The notes beneath the pieces are model-generated. The model saw only the letters and a list, made by a program, of their open reading frames with translations. It was not told the DNA's origin and made no database searches. From Acanthamoeba lenticulata (taxonomy: Eukaryota > Discosea > Longamoebia > Acanthamoebidae), in the NCBI GenBank assembly GCA_002179805.1, contig NAVB01000092.1, positions 1 through 64,000 of the forward strand: a stretch of DNA of 64,000 nucleotides, written 5' to 3'. Both the position numbers and the translations under genes were made by a program. Shown piece after piece: positions 13,007 through 22,293 of this stretch (positions are counted from its first letter, which is position 1; the number at the start of each line of letters is the position of its first letter).

Positions 13007-15960
13007 ATGCTTCGTCGCTCCTGTGGCTACGCGCTCTCTTCTGCATGCCCGTCTGTACCCACGAGCCTGCCGGCAGCTGCTCGCCGGGCTTCGTCGTCGG
13101 CTTTGCGCGTACGTTCAAAGAGCGAATGCCAAAATGTGTCAAAGTTGCGTTGGGTGCTGACGAATATGCGGCTCGCTTGTGCGCACAGGGCGGGCTCACT
13201 CGTGAGCAAATCCTTGCGCTGCCCTCCATGCCAGCCATCTCGCCCTCCTACCCCATGTACCAGCCCCTCTTCTTCTTTCTTTTTAGTTCTGTTAAAGCAA
13301 CCAACCAATTACGCGGGACCGAACCAAAAAAGGGGCCCTTACCGGTTCGTGAACCGGGAGTACTTCATCGTGTCCTACGAGACCGACATGGACAAGCTGC
13401 GCCGCGTCATCCCCGAGCCCCTCGAACCAGTCAGCAACCAAGTCCTCTGTGCGTTCTTGTTATCGACTATCGATCCTGAGAAATGATCCGCTCACTTGTT
13501 TCTGTCGACACACACAACAGACGAGTGGATCGCCATGCCTGACAGCTCTGGCTTTGGCAGCTACCAGGAGAGCGGCACGGTCGTGCCGTGCCTGTACGAG
13601 GGCAAGCCCGTCAACTACACGGTCCAAATGTTCCTCAATGATGGTGAGCTCATTCGCGCGCCCGCGTTTTGTTTTGTCTTCGCTTTCGTTCTTTTCTTGA
13701 CCGCTTTTGGGATGAATGCACTCGTTTTGTTGTGCGCAGAGCCGCCGATCGCGTGCGGACGCGAAATCTGGGGCTTCCCGAAGAAGTACGCCGAGGCCGA
13801 ACTGCGCGTGGAGAAGGACACGCTCACGGGCGTCCTCACCTACGGCGGCCGGCGCGCGGCGATGGGCACCATGGCCTACAAGTATCACCGCCTGGACAAG
13901 GCCGTCGCCACCACCTCGCTCAGCAAGCTCAACTGCAACCTTAAGGTTGTTGCATTCTTCTCCTTTTTGTCGACACACAGAGACGCCAACTGACTCGCGC
14001 CGGGCGGCAACAGATCATCCCGGGCCACGACTTCAAGCCTCAAATTGCGCAGCTCGTCGCCTACAACCTGCAGGACGTCGAAGTCCTGGAGGCCTGGGAG
14101 GGACCCGCTCGTCTCCACCTCATCCCGCACGTCAACGCGCCCGCCGCCGACTTGCCCGTTCACAAGATCATCGGAGGCAAGCACATTCGCGCGTGCGTCC
14201 CGCTTCGTCGCTTTCGCTTTCTTTTTCGTTTTCGTTTTGCTTTATTTTTTTTTTTTTTGCATTTATTGACCACAAGCTTTGTTTTACAATGTCAGGAATT
14301 TGACGCTGCCGCACGGGTTCGTGCTCCACGACTACATCGCGGAGAAGAAGAAGAAGGAGGCCACCTTCTTCCTCAGTGCCAATCCCGCCGCCAAGGACGC
14401 CACCAAGGCCGAGTCGCCGAAGACGGTCCCGGTCGCGCCGCAGGACGACCCGACGCGGCTCACGAGGGAGAAGGTGCTCAACCTGCCCTCCATGCCCGCC
14501 ATCTGCCCGAGCTATCCCGGTACGGTCGCGTTCCTTCTAAGATGACGACGACGATGAGGATGAAGATGGTAATCATCCTGTTGCTCGTCATGTGCCACGC
14601 ACACAGCGGCGCCGTCGCACATGCGGAACCGGGAGTACATGATCATCTCCTACAAGACCGACCCAGAGGCCGTGCGCAAGTGGGTCCCGGACCTGCTCGA
14701 GCCCAGCGACACCATCCACCTCTCGTGGCTCAAGACCGAGAGCTCCGGTACGTTGCCTCCTTTCCTCTCTCTCCCCTTCCCCCTACGTGGTTGGTTCAAG
14801 CATGCCCTGAGCGCTCCCTTTCCTCACGTGACGCCTCCTCGACTGCTGTTTGATGGTGGCGCGACACTCCCCGAAGGCTACGGTACGGCCATCCGGATCA
14901 CATGTCGCATGTCACGAAGCTCATTCTTGTTGTTGTTGTTGTGGGGGGGGGGACTGGCGGGACAGGCGTCTACCAGAAGATGATCGCGTCGGTGGACTGC
15001 CAGTACAAGGGCACCGATTGCACCTTCCCCCTGCTTGCCGTTGTCAACTGGTGCCTCCCTTCCCCCAACGTGTGTGTTCTGCAGCTTGGAGCCTCATCCC
15101 TGCTTCCGACCGTGTGTGCTGACAGCTCGTCGGCCATCACCGCCGGGCGCGAGGTGCACGGCCAGCCCCAGAAGTTCGGCTTCCCCACCCTCGTACGTCG
15201 TCTCTCAACAAGAATGTGAGGAATGAACGGGCTACTCGAGCAGCGATGGCTTACATTCCAAGGACACGTGGATAACGCATTGCAATGCAGGCGGTGGACA
15301 AGGACACGCTGTACGGCGAGACCAAGTACGGGCAGCAGGAGGTGGCCACGGGCAGCATGGTCTACAAGCACCACCGGCTCGACCTGTCGCAGGCCTACAA
15401 GTTCTTTGAGAAGCCCGAGATCAACCTCAAGGTCATCCCGAGCGTGACGGGCGCCGCCGAGATCGCGCAGCTGATCAGCCTCGTGCCCACCAACGTCAAG
15501 ATCAAGGACGCCTGGCGCGGGCCGGCCCGCCTCAACCTCGTCCCGCACGTCGTATGTCATCCTAGTCGTCTTCTTCATTATCTTCGCCTCGTCCCATGAC
15601 TCTGACTGTACAACGTGGTTGTGTTGTTCTGCGCGCCAGAACGCGCCGCTGGCCGACCTGCCGGTGGTGGAGGGCTCGTGCGAGGGCCACTACATCGTGG
15701 TGGAGGACATGGTGCTGCCGGAGAGCACTCTCCTCCACGACTACGCGCTCGAGGCCTCGCAGCAGAACGGCCAGCAGCCGACCAGCCCTCCCGCCGGCCC
15801 GGCAGCCGCGCAGGGGAGCGAGAAGCCGCAGGGCGCCGGCGGCGAGCCCGCCAAGCCGGCCGCGTCTGCAGACTCGGTGCAGGCCTTCATCGACAGTAAG
15901 GGCGAGGCCTTCCAGGACCGCGTCGCCCGCGTCCTCAACATGAACTTTGTTGTGCAGTAA
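13007..15960 (+). CDS. Tandem two-domain acetoacetate decarboxylase-like protein, second domain catalytically degenerate
   Basis: Two consecutive acetoacetate decarboxylase (ADC) domains are encoded as one spliced product. Exon 1 (13007-13108) encodes [16 protein letters not shown] and more Arg/Ser/Ala-rich sequence without acids, like a mitochondrial presequence. It joins exon 2 at 13189 in phase 0 ([16 protein letters not shown]). Domain 1 follows the Clostridium enzyme closely: [18 protein letters not shown] (Glu76 equivalent, codon 13568-13570) and [11 protein letters not shown]. The Schiff-base lysine equivalent to Lys115 is codon 13781-13783, followed by the Lys116 equivalent. A linker ([20 protein letters not shown]) repeats the pre-domain motif. 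Domain 2 has [12 protein letters not shown] but reads VYQKM where Glu76 should be, and GQPQKFGFP where Lys-Lys should be (Gln codon 15169-15171). It keeps [16 protein letters not shown] and [11 protein letters not shown] releases CO2 from acetoacetate to give acetone. Here domain 1 could be active and domain 2 structural. Confidence 0.88.
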
Positions 15961-15986
15961 AAAAGTTTTATATAAAAAATTAAAAA

Positions 15987-17017
15987 TCACACCACAGTAA
16001 GGCCCGGGTGGAGCTGCATGACTTGGTTTTTGGTGAGGGCGCTGATGCCCTCGCGGCCAAGCACGATCTTGGTCAACGACGGGCACAACTCGGGCGCTTG
16101 TCTGCACCCCCAAAAGAGCCGTAAGTCGCCGTGAAGTCGCCAATGCATCGACAACAACGGCAATGGCAATGGCAATGGCGGAGGCGGCGCACCGGAGGAC
16201 GGCGGCGTCAAAATGCGGGCAGCCGGGGACGGCCAGGGTCTCGAGGTGCGGGAGCAGCCGGAGGGCCTGGAGGAAGGTGGCCTGCCTGAGGTTGAAGCAA
16301 TGCGACAGCTTCAGGTCGATCAGGTTCCTGCCGCAGCGCCGCAGCACGTCGAGAAGGGCCTCGTCGCCCACGTTGGGGCAGGCCGAGAGGTCCAGGTCCC
16401 GCAGGTCGTTGCAGGTGTCGGCCACGCACTTGAGCGTGGCGTCTGCGATCCCGCTCGACTGCGCAAACACGACCGACGACAGGTTGGGCATCCTGCGGTC
16501 GGCGTGGGTGCGTGATGACGTCAGCATCAACATTAACCATTGGACCTTGTTGATGACAACGTGAGCGGACCTGCTGATGAGGCTGATGGCCATGTTGTCG
16601 GTGAACTGCGGGCAACTGGACACGAAGAGGTACTGCATGCTGGTCAGCTCACAAGGCGCAGAGACCTTTCTCTCGTCGTCGTCGCCATCCTCCTCCTCAT
16701 CCTTTTCCTCTTCATCGCTGTCGTCTTCATCAGTGGCAGCGCCGTTCATGTCGTCCACGAGGCCCTCGCAGCCTGCGATGATGCGCGCCACCGCCGCCAC
16801 CACCGCACCAGTGAGCGGCAGGAAAAGAAGAAGAGGAGAAGGAGAGAGGGACCAGAGAGGTAGAGCTTGGCCAGGGCGGGCAGGTTGTCGAGAAGCTGGT
16901 GGAGGCACCGCATGCTCGTCAGCCGCGTGCAGTTGGACAGGATGATCCACTCCAGCCGCGGCAGGAACCCTATGCGCCATCCGCACGCACGCACATGGAC
17001 GGGCGGTCAGCATCTCG

Positions 17018-17085
<68 letters not shown>

Positions 17086-20012
17086 ATTGTGCGATTGTGC
17101 GCGGGCGTGTGTGTTGCACGCACCGTTGGCGAGGTGGAGGAGGCCCCGATTGCCGATGTTCGTCTCCGACAGCGAGAGGTAGAGCAGGCGGGGCAGCCGC
17201 GCGAGGGCGGCCAGGTGGGCGTCCTTCAGTTGCGTCGTGCGCGACATGTCCTTCACGCGGTCATCAGGAGTGTGTCAGCCTTCTCGAGTTTAGAGAGAGA
17301 GGGAGTGGACGAGAAGGAGGCGGGCGCGCACGAGGGCCTCGAGGGCGTGCATGGCGGCGAGGCTGCCGGCGTCGTGGCGCAGCGCGGACATGAGCGGATC
17401 GCAGCCCGAGAGCTCGAGCAGCTTCATCTCCGGGCAATGCCTGGGATGATCAGGGCACACACGCCACGTCAGCACACGTCAGCACACGCATGCCACAATG
17501 ACGTCAGCACAGGAGGGGAGGGAGGCTGCTGGAGAAGGGGACGGACCGCTGGAGGGTGGGGAGGAGCTTGGCGGTGAGGCGCTGGCAGTTGGCCAGGTAC
17601 AGCGTGTTGAGGGACGGGCACTGGCGCGCCACCTCGCACAGCGCCAGGTTCGTCACCTGCGGGCAGCCCGACAGGTTGAGCACCTGATGGCGGTCGTTGT
17701 GGTTATGAATTCTTCACGGCTCATCACCAGCCAAGGAGAGATGGAGATGATGATGACGATGAAGGTGAGGGTACGTTGAGGTCCTTGCAGTTGTCGGCGA
17801 TCTCGAGGACAGCGATGTCGGAGATCAGATAGCAGCCCGACAGGTACAGCGCCCGCATCGCTTGGCAGCTTTGTAAATTACAAAATGGTTTTTGAAATCA
17901 ACACCCAAACAAACGAAAAAAATAACAGAATTAAAAAGAACAATAACTAATAATTTAAAATGATATTTTAACAAGCAAAAGAGGAGCGCCAGGCCGGTAT
18001 ACTTGCGGGCGATGGTCTGTACTGTGGCGTCGGTGACGGCGGGGCAGCTCGACAGGTAGAGCGTCCGCAGCTGGCGGCAGCTAACGACACACGGCAGCAG
18101 CTCGGGTAAGACAAGCGAGAGCTCCCACGACAAGCCTTGATGGGGCCGCGTACTTGGCGCCGATGGCTTGTACGGTGTCGTCGGTGACCGAGCAGCCTGT
18201 GAGGTCGAGAAACTGGAGGGTCGCCGCGCACGCCGAGCTCGCTGGACAGACGGGAGGATGACGTCAGCTTCGCGTGGACCGCCACCTTAATAAATGTGCG
18301 CGGGGGATGGCGCACCGATGGTGGCGAGCGCGGCGTTGGAGATGTGCTTGCAGCGGCCGATGATCAGCTCCTCGAGGTGCGGCGCGCGGGCGAGGAGTCT
18401 CGCGAGGCCAAACGACTGCGTCGCACCGGCGGCGGCTTTGTCGCTCAGGCGGCAGCGCGACACCGACAGCGCCCGGAGGTCCGCGCAGTGCTCCGGCAGC
18501 GCCTCAAAGATCGCAGCGTTGGTGATCTATAGTACCATCATCATCATCACCACCGTCGCCATCATCATCATTAGTGAGGTGGGCAATCACTCACAGGTGC
18601 GCGGTGGTATGTGAACCTTGAGGCAGCCAAAGACGACGAGCTCCTGGAATTCGGGGCACGCACGCACCAGCGCAAAGATGCTTTTGTCGCTCACGTTGGG
18701 ACAGCGGGTCAGGTCGATCTTCCTGAGCGGGGATAGAGTGAGTGCCATCGCTTCATGAAAAAGAACAAAAAAGCAAAGAAAATGGAAAAACGAACCGGAG
18801 ACGGGGACAAAGGGCGGCCACGGTGGCAACCACCGCGTCGTCCACGCGCGGGCATCGCGACAAGTCGAGGCTCGTCAGCGGCAGGATGCCGCCGGGCGTC
18901 TTCTCTGTCCTCGTGCGTGTCGCCGGTCAGCCAACGGCACACGACACAGACGACACACACGACACACACGCACCGGCGAGCTGGGTGAAGAAGGTGATGA
19001 GGTCGTGGGCCGAGAGGTTGACGCAGCGCCCGAGCGAGAGGTGGAGCAGGTGGAGGCATGGCGTGTCGACGATCTGCTGGAGGGCGTCGCGCGTGAGGGT
19101 CTCGCCGCCGGCCAGGCTCAGCCGCTGCATGTCGGGCGCGAGGAACGCCGCGACATTGGCGTCAGTAAGCGCCTTGCGGCTGATGGCCGTCGCCAGCAGG
19201 GACTCGGCGATGGGCAGCGGCAGGACGGCGCTGAACGACTGCGCCCCGAGGCCGCGCAGGGCCGGCAGCAGGCCGGCGCGCATGACGGCGTCCACGCTCA
19301 GCTCCCTCAGCGGCAGCACGCCCCTGACCGTCCGCGGCCGACGCCCATCTAACGAAGATGATGATGACGTTGATGATGGAGCAGAGGACGAGCCGGCGCT
19401 GGCATCGTCGTTGATTTTGGTAAAGTGGTAGATGGAGATGAGCGCCTGCGGCGGTACGTCGCCGTAGATGTCGTGAAGGACGGCCTCCAGTTCTGGCCGG
19501 CCGCTGAAGCCGTCGAGGCGGGCATCGGCGTCGGTCAGGGCCGCGTAGGGCTTCACCACGAGCCGCGTGATGCGGATGGCGCCCACAAACTCTGCACCAC
19601 AGCCGGTCAGCCACAGTACAAAAGACGTGGTCAAGCCGGCAGCGCAGGCGGGCCACCTTGGGATGGGTTGAGCTGCAGTGGCAGTACAGGCGCAGTGGGG
19701 CAGTGGATGCGACCGGGCGAGTAGCGGATGGTCGTGGTCTTGGCTCCGCTCTGGATCAGCGGGTAGAACTCCTCCCTGGCCGTGTCGTGTCAGACGTTGC
19801 ATGCACTTTAGCTTGAGAGAGAAAGGAGGTTGCAACCTGAGGCCTATGACGTCTCGCAGATGGAGGGGCACATCGTTAAAATCTTGGTGCAGCTGCTCGT
19901 GCAAGGCAGTGGCACTTGAGATTGAGCACTTGACAGGGAGCAAGTCAGCATCAACGTTCACTGGTGCCTCACCATGCAAGAGAAGACTGTAAGTGCAAGA
20001 TCCATGTTCCAT
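15987..20012 (-). CDS. ASCH (YqfB/ac4C amidohydrolase-like) domain fused to a cysteine-containing LRR array
   Basis: The start codon is at 20012 (MEHGSCTYSLL). An early exon (about 19777-19650) encodes EEFYPLIQSGAKTTTIRYSPGRI, and the next (about 19590-19350) encodes FVGAIRITRLVVKPYAALTD and PELEAVLHDIYG with YHFTKI. Together these match the short ASCH-fold protein YqfB: a GRKTITIR segment, then TELKKVIADIYPG. The YqfB catalytic residues Lys21, Thr24 and Glu74 have equivalents here at codons 19739-19741, 19730-19732 and 19491-19493. After the ASCH domain come about a dozen leucine-rich repeats of the cysteine-containing type seen in AMN1 and FBXL proteins, for example LYLSSCPAVTDATVQTI and LDLTGCSVTDDTVQAIG. 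They are spread over many small exons and end in LHPGLTVV and a TGA. No F-box was found. The stop lies 26 bp from the convergent decarboxylase gene. Function is inferred: an RNA- or nucleoside-acting domain coupled to a protein-binding solenoid. Confidence 0.75.
16516..16523. promoter_or_regulatory. TGACGTCAGCA site, ASCH-LRR intron
   Basis: GATGACGTCAGCATC lies in the intron just upstream, in gene orientation, of the exon encoding MPNLSSVVFAQSS. Confidence 0.5.
17017..17085. repeat. (GTGC)17 tetranucleotide microsatellite
   Basis: An uninterrupted run of about 17 GTGC units is followed by degenerate GCGATTGT copies to about 17100. It lies in an intron of the minus-strand LRR gene, between the exons encoding LLHLANG and FLPRLEWIILSNC. 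Confidence 0.95.
17499..17506. promoter_or_regulatory. TGACGTCAGCA site with two CACGTCAGCA neighbours, ASCH-LRR intron
   Basis: Within 17465-17508 the word ACGTCAGCA(C) occurs three times in the same orientation. The last copy has the full palindrome. Confidence 0.55.
18259..18266. promoter_or_regulatory. TGACGTCAGC site, ASCH-LRR intron
   Basis: GATGACGTCAGCTTC lies in the intron before the exon encoding LQFLDLTGCSVTDD. Confidence 0.5.
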
Positions 20013-20110
20013 CCGCGATAGCTAAGTCTGCCTTGGCATACCGACAAAATAGAAGTTTTGCAACAGACAATGCCAACTGCTTATTTTGCTCAGAATACTT
20101 AATTTTAACA

Positions 20111-20181
20111 GGCGCCGTAGTTAAGTGGTAAAATTCTCGCTTAGGGTGCGAGAGGCCCCGGTTCGATTCCGGGCGGCGCCC
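20111..20181 (+). tRNA. tRNA-Pro(AGG)
   Basis: The acceptor stem pairs GGCGCCG (20111-20117) with CGGCGCC (20174-20180). The anticodon stem CTCGC/GCGAG encloses the loop TTAGGGT, giving anticodon AGG, which decodes proline CCU. The T arm has the canonical box B GGTTCGATTCC (20160-20170), and box A is TAGTTAAGTGG (20118-20128). The anticodon arm and its flanks match metazoan tRNA-Pro(AGG). There is no intron, and CCA is not fully encoded. The gene lies on the plus strand between two minus-strand protein genes. Confidence 0.95.
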
Positions 20182-20187
20182 CATTCC

Positions 20188-20191
20188 TTTT
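20188..20191 (+). terminator. RNA polymerase III terminator of the tRNA-Pro gene
   Basis: A TTTT run begins 7 nt after the tRNA discriminator base, the usual minimal Pol III stop signal. Confidence 0.7.
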
Positions 20192-20429
20192 GGTTACTTT
20201 GGCCACCCTCTCGTGCGCCATTGTGCTTTGCGTTTTGGCCAACACGGCACGTGGAGGAGCACCATTTGCACATGAACAAACTGTGTCACAGCTGCCTTTG
20301 GCCACTTTTATTGGATGGGGAAGCTGTACAGCCCATCAAATAGCCATGCCTGTGCAAGCAGAAGCTGCGCGCAGCTTGGGAGCGAGCTGGAGGCACGCAT
20401 CCAGCCCATAAACAGCTTGTTGGTATTGT

Positions 20430-21268
20430 TCACGCATAAACAATAAGCAGAATGATGCCCACTACAATTGCCAGCAGCAACTGTCAACAACAACAACATA
20501 GAGGTAAGCAATGAGAGTCCGGACGTGACGGAGCAGGCGATGAGGGTACGTACCAAGCAGCTGAAGACAAGGGCAAGTGTCCAGAAGATGTTGCGCCTTC
20601 GCTCCATGCATTTTTGTTCTCTGGCCACGTGAGCAAACTCATCCGCCTGAAGACTGAGCTTGTCAGCATCATCCAGGACCTGTTCCAACTTGAGCTCCCT
20701 TCCCCCGATGCCGTCCAGAACGTTGAGTGCCTCGTTTTTCACGTCCTCCACCTTGTTCTGGACTTGAGTGAGCTTGTCGAGCCGTGCTGGGTCAGAGAAG
20801 GCAGCCTGGGAATGGCGAACGTCAGTCATGCTGCCGCGGATGCATGAGTCAAAGAGAGGGTGACACACCATCTGCGCTTGAATGAACCGTGCAAAGGCAG
20901 ACACGTTTTGGCGATCTTCATACTCTGCCTCGTCGTAGTGGTTTCGCACAGCCTCCAGGAAGCCAAAGGCGATTCGCCCCTTCAGGTCGTCTTCCTTTCC
21001 CACGCAGAGGTAGACCACGCTGTCCGCCACGAGCACGTAGTACATGTACCTGCCAGCACGACGACCGAAAGAATGAGGCACATTCTGCACCTTCAAGCTG
21101 AGGCGAGTGCATGTACCCGCTATCGGCAAAGGCTTGTTTGCCCTCTTGTTGGTGGTTGATGTGTTTGACAATACGGCGCGCCGTGTCAACAAACTCGCCA
21201 TGCTCCTTCACAGCCTCCGTCACGCGGCCATCCACCTCCACCACCAAGGCCGCGGCAATTGCTGTCAT
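20430..21268 (-). CDS. VAMP7-like longin R-SNARE
   Basis: This is a tail-anchored vesicle SNARE for endosome/lysosome or secretory fusion. The start at 21268 gives MTAIAAALVVEVDGRVTEAV, the first strand of a longin domain. The next exon (about 21053 downward) encodes YMYYVLVADSVVYLCVGKED and GFLEAVRNHY, typical of longin domains. The R-SNARE motif is in the exon around 20800-20600 (VQNKVEDVKNEALNVLDGI and RELKLEQVLDDADKL). The arginine in GGRELKL aligns with the zero-layer Arg of VAMP2 (VLERDQKL) and VAMP7 (AQRGERL). A basic stretch, ERRRN, precedes the membrane anchor. The anchor is built by a phase-0 splice of the exon ending LALVFSCL (donor GTACGT) to the last exon LLLAIVVGIILLIVYA, with the TGA at 20432-20430. 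Without that splice the frame would run on to about 20308 and lose the anchor. Confidence 0.88.
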
Positions 21269-21658
21269 GATGATGTCGTGTTGATGTAGTCGTTTAGGTG
21301 TATGGGAGTCTCTTAAGCTGTTGGAAAGAACCGCTACGTGACCCGCCGAACTTGGTTTAAAGCCTAGCCGGGCGGAGTCGTGCGTCCACTCACAGCCAAA
21401 AACCCCAGAGGGCGAACGAATTTCGCTGAGGCCCACAGCAGCTCGGCCCCTTGTCGGGTCTTGCTGTAACAACGACTACTTGGTTCTTTCACCATGATGG
21501 GACACATGAAAGCAGTAGACTTCGTGGGCCTGCCGGTGGAACAAGAGAATGAGCGCGCATATCCGAGGTGCACGTCAACATTACAGGGCAGGTGCGACAG
21601 ACCGGAGGAAGCAAGACGGTCTGTGTACAAGTGCGTCTAGTGTACAACATGAGCAACA

Positions 21659-22204
21659 TCACGCTGCAGAGTCATGATGAGGTCGATCTTCAGCCGCCAT
21701 GCGGTCGCTTTCGTGCTCCTCAGTAGCCATGTTACGGCGGCGCTTGGCGGGACTGCCTTGCCTGTCCATGGACTTGGATCTCACCCGCTCTACGAGCGAC
21801 AGCACGTCTGCCAGACTGGCGGCCAGGTCGTCTACTTCGGGGCCACCCAAGCTGTCTGTTGATGCAGCATCGTCTTGATTCGCCTCGCCTTCTGAGTCGT
21901 CCTCTTCAGCTAGTTTTTTCTTGTAGAATCGAACGATTTCCTGGGCAAGGGGACGCAGTCTGGTGGTCAGGAGCCGCTCTTTCTCATCAAGCCAAAACCG
22001 CCACTCCTTGAGCGCGGCAGACATTGCGTCAAAGCCGCTGGCAGTGCGCCACAGATCGATCTTCTCCGTAGCAACTGCCTCCATGCGCCTCACTTCAGCT
22101 GAGATAGCCAGCAGTTCATCAAACCGCTCATCAATTTCCTTTTCGCCCTGGTCGGCGTTCTCCCGACTTTTGCGTTTTCCCATTCTTCTTGTCTCTTCCT
22201 CCAT
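21659..22204 (-). CDS. Small intronless coiled-coil protein, function unknown
   Basis: The start at 22204 (MEEETRRMGKRKSREN) is the first ATG of a frame that is open slightly further upstream. The product is about 181 residues. It has a basic N-terminus, a charged helical middle (EIDERFDELLAISAEVRRME, then EWRFWLDEKERLLTTRL) predicted to form a coiled coil, an acidic EEDDSEGE segment, a second short helix, and a KRRRN basic patch near the C-terminus. I recognise no family. It looks like a nuclear or scaffold protein, but that rests on composition only. The gene has no introns although its neighbours have many. Its start codon is only 89 bp from the divergent CSC1-like start. Confidence 0.6.
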   Translation of the reverse strand: MEEETRRMGKRKSRENADQGEKEIDERFDELLAISAEVRRMEAVATEKIDLWRTASGFDAMSAALKEWRFWLDEKERLLTTRLRPLAQEIVRFYKKKLAEEDDSEGEANQDDAASTDSLGGPEVDDLAASLADVLSLVERVRSKSMDRQGSPAKRRRNMATEEHESDRMAAEDRPHHDSAA

Positions 22205-22293
22205 CGTTGTTGTGGTTTTGTGGAGCAATAAACTGTTATTATTGTAACTTTTCTTCCTCTGTTTCTCACCTCGAGGGTTGTGTCACGCACAAG
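22205..22293. promoter_or_regulatory. Very short bidirectional promoter
   Basis: The 89 bp between the divergent start codons of the coiled-coil gene (-) and the CSC1-like gene (+) must hold both 5' UTRs, or the promoters must overlap the coding regions. I see no TATA box. It contains the A/T-rich stretch AATAAACTGTTATTATTG. Confidence 0.45.

Noticed and set aside
17017..17100. CRISPR-like array
   Set aside because: The GTGC repeats have no spacers, and the window is clearly eukaryotic.
15562..17256. A single 564-codon minus-strand frame
   Set aside because: It reads through introns, including the GTGC microsatellite, and switches frame relative to the LRR motifs. The real LRR exons are short pieces on the same strand.
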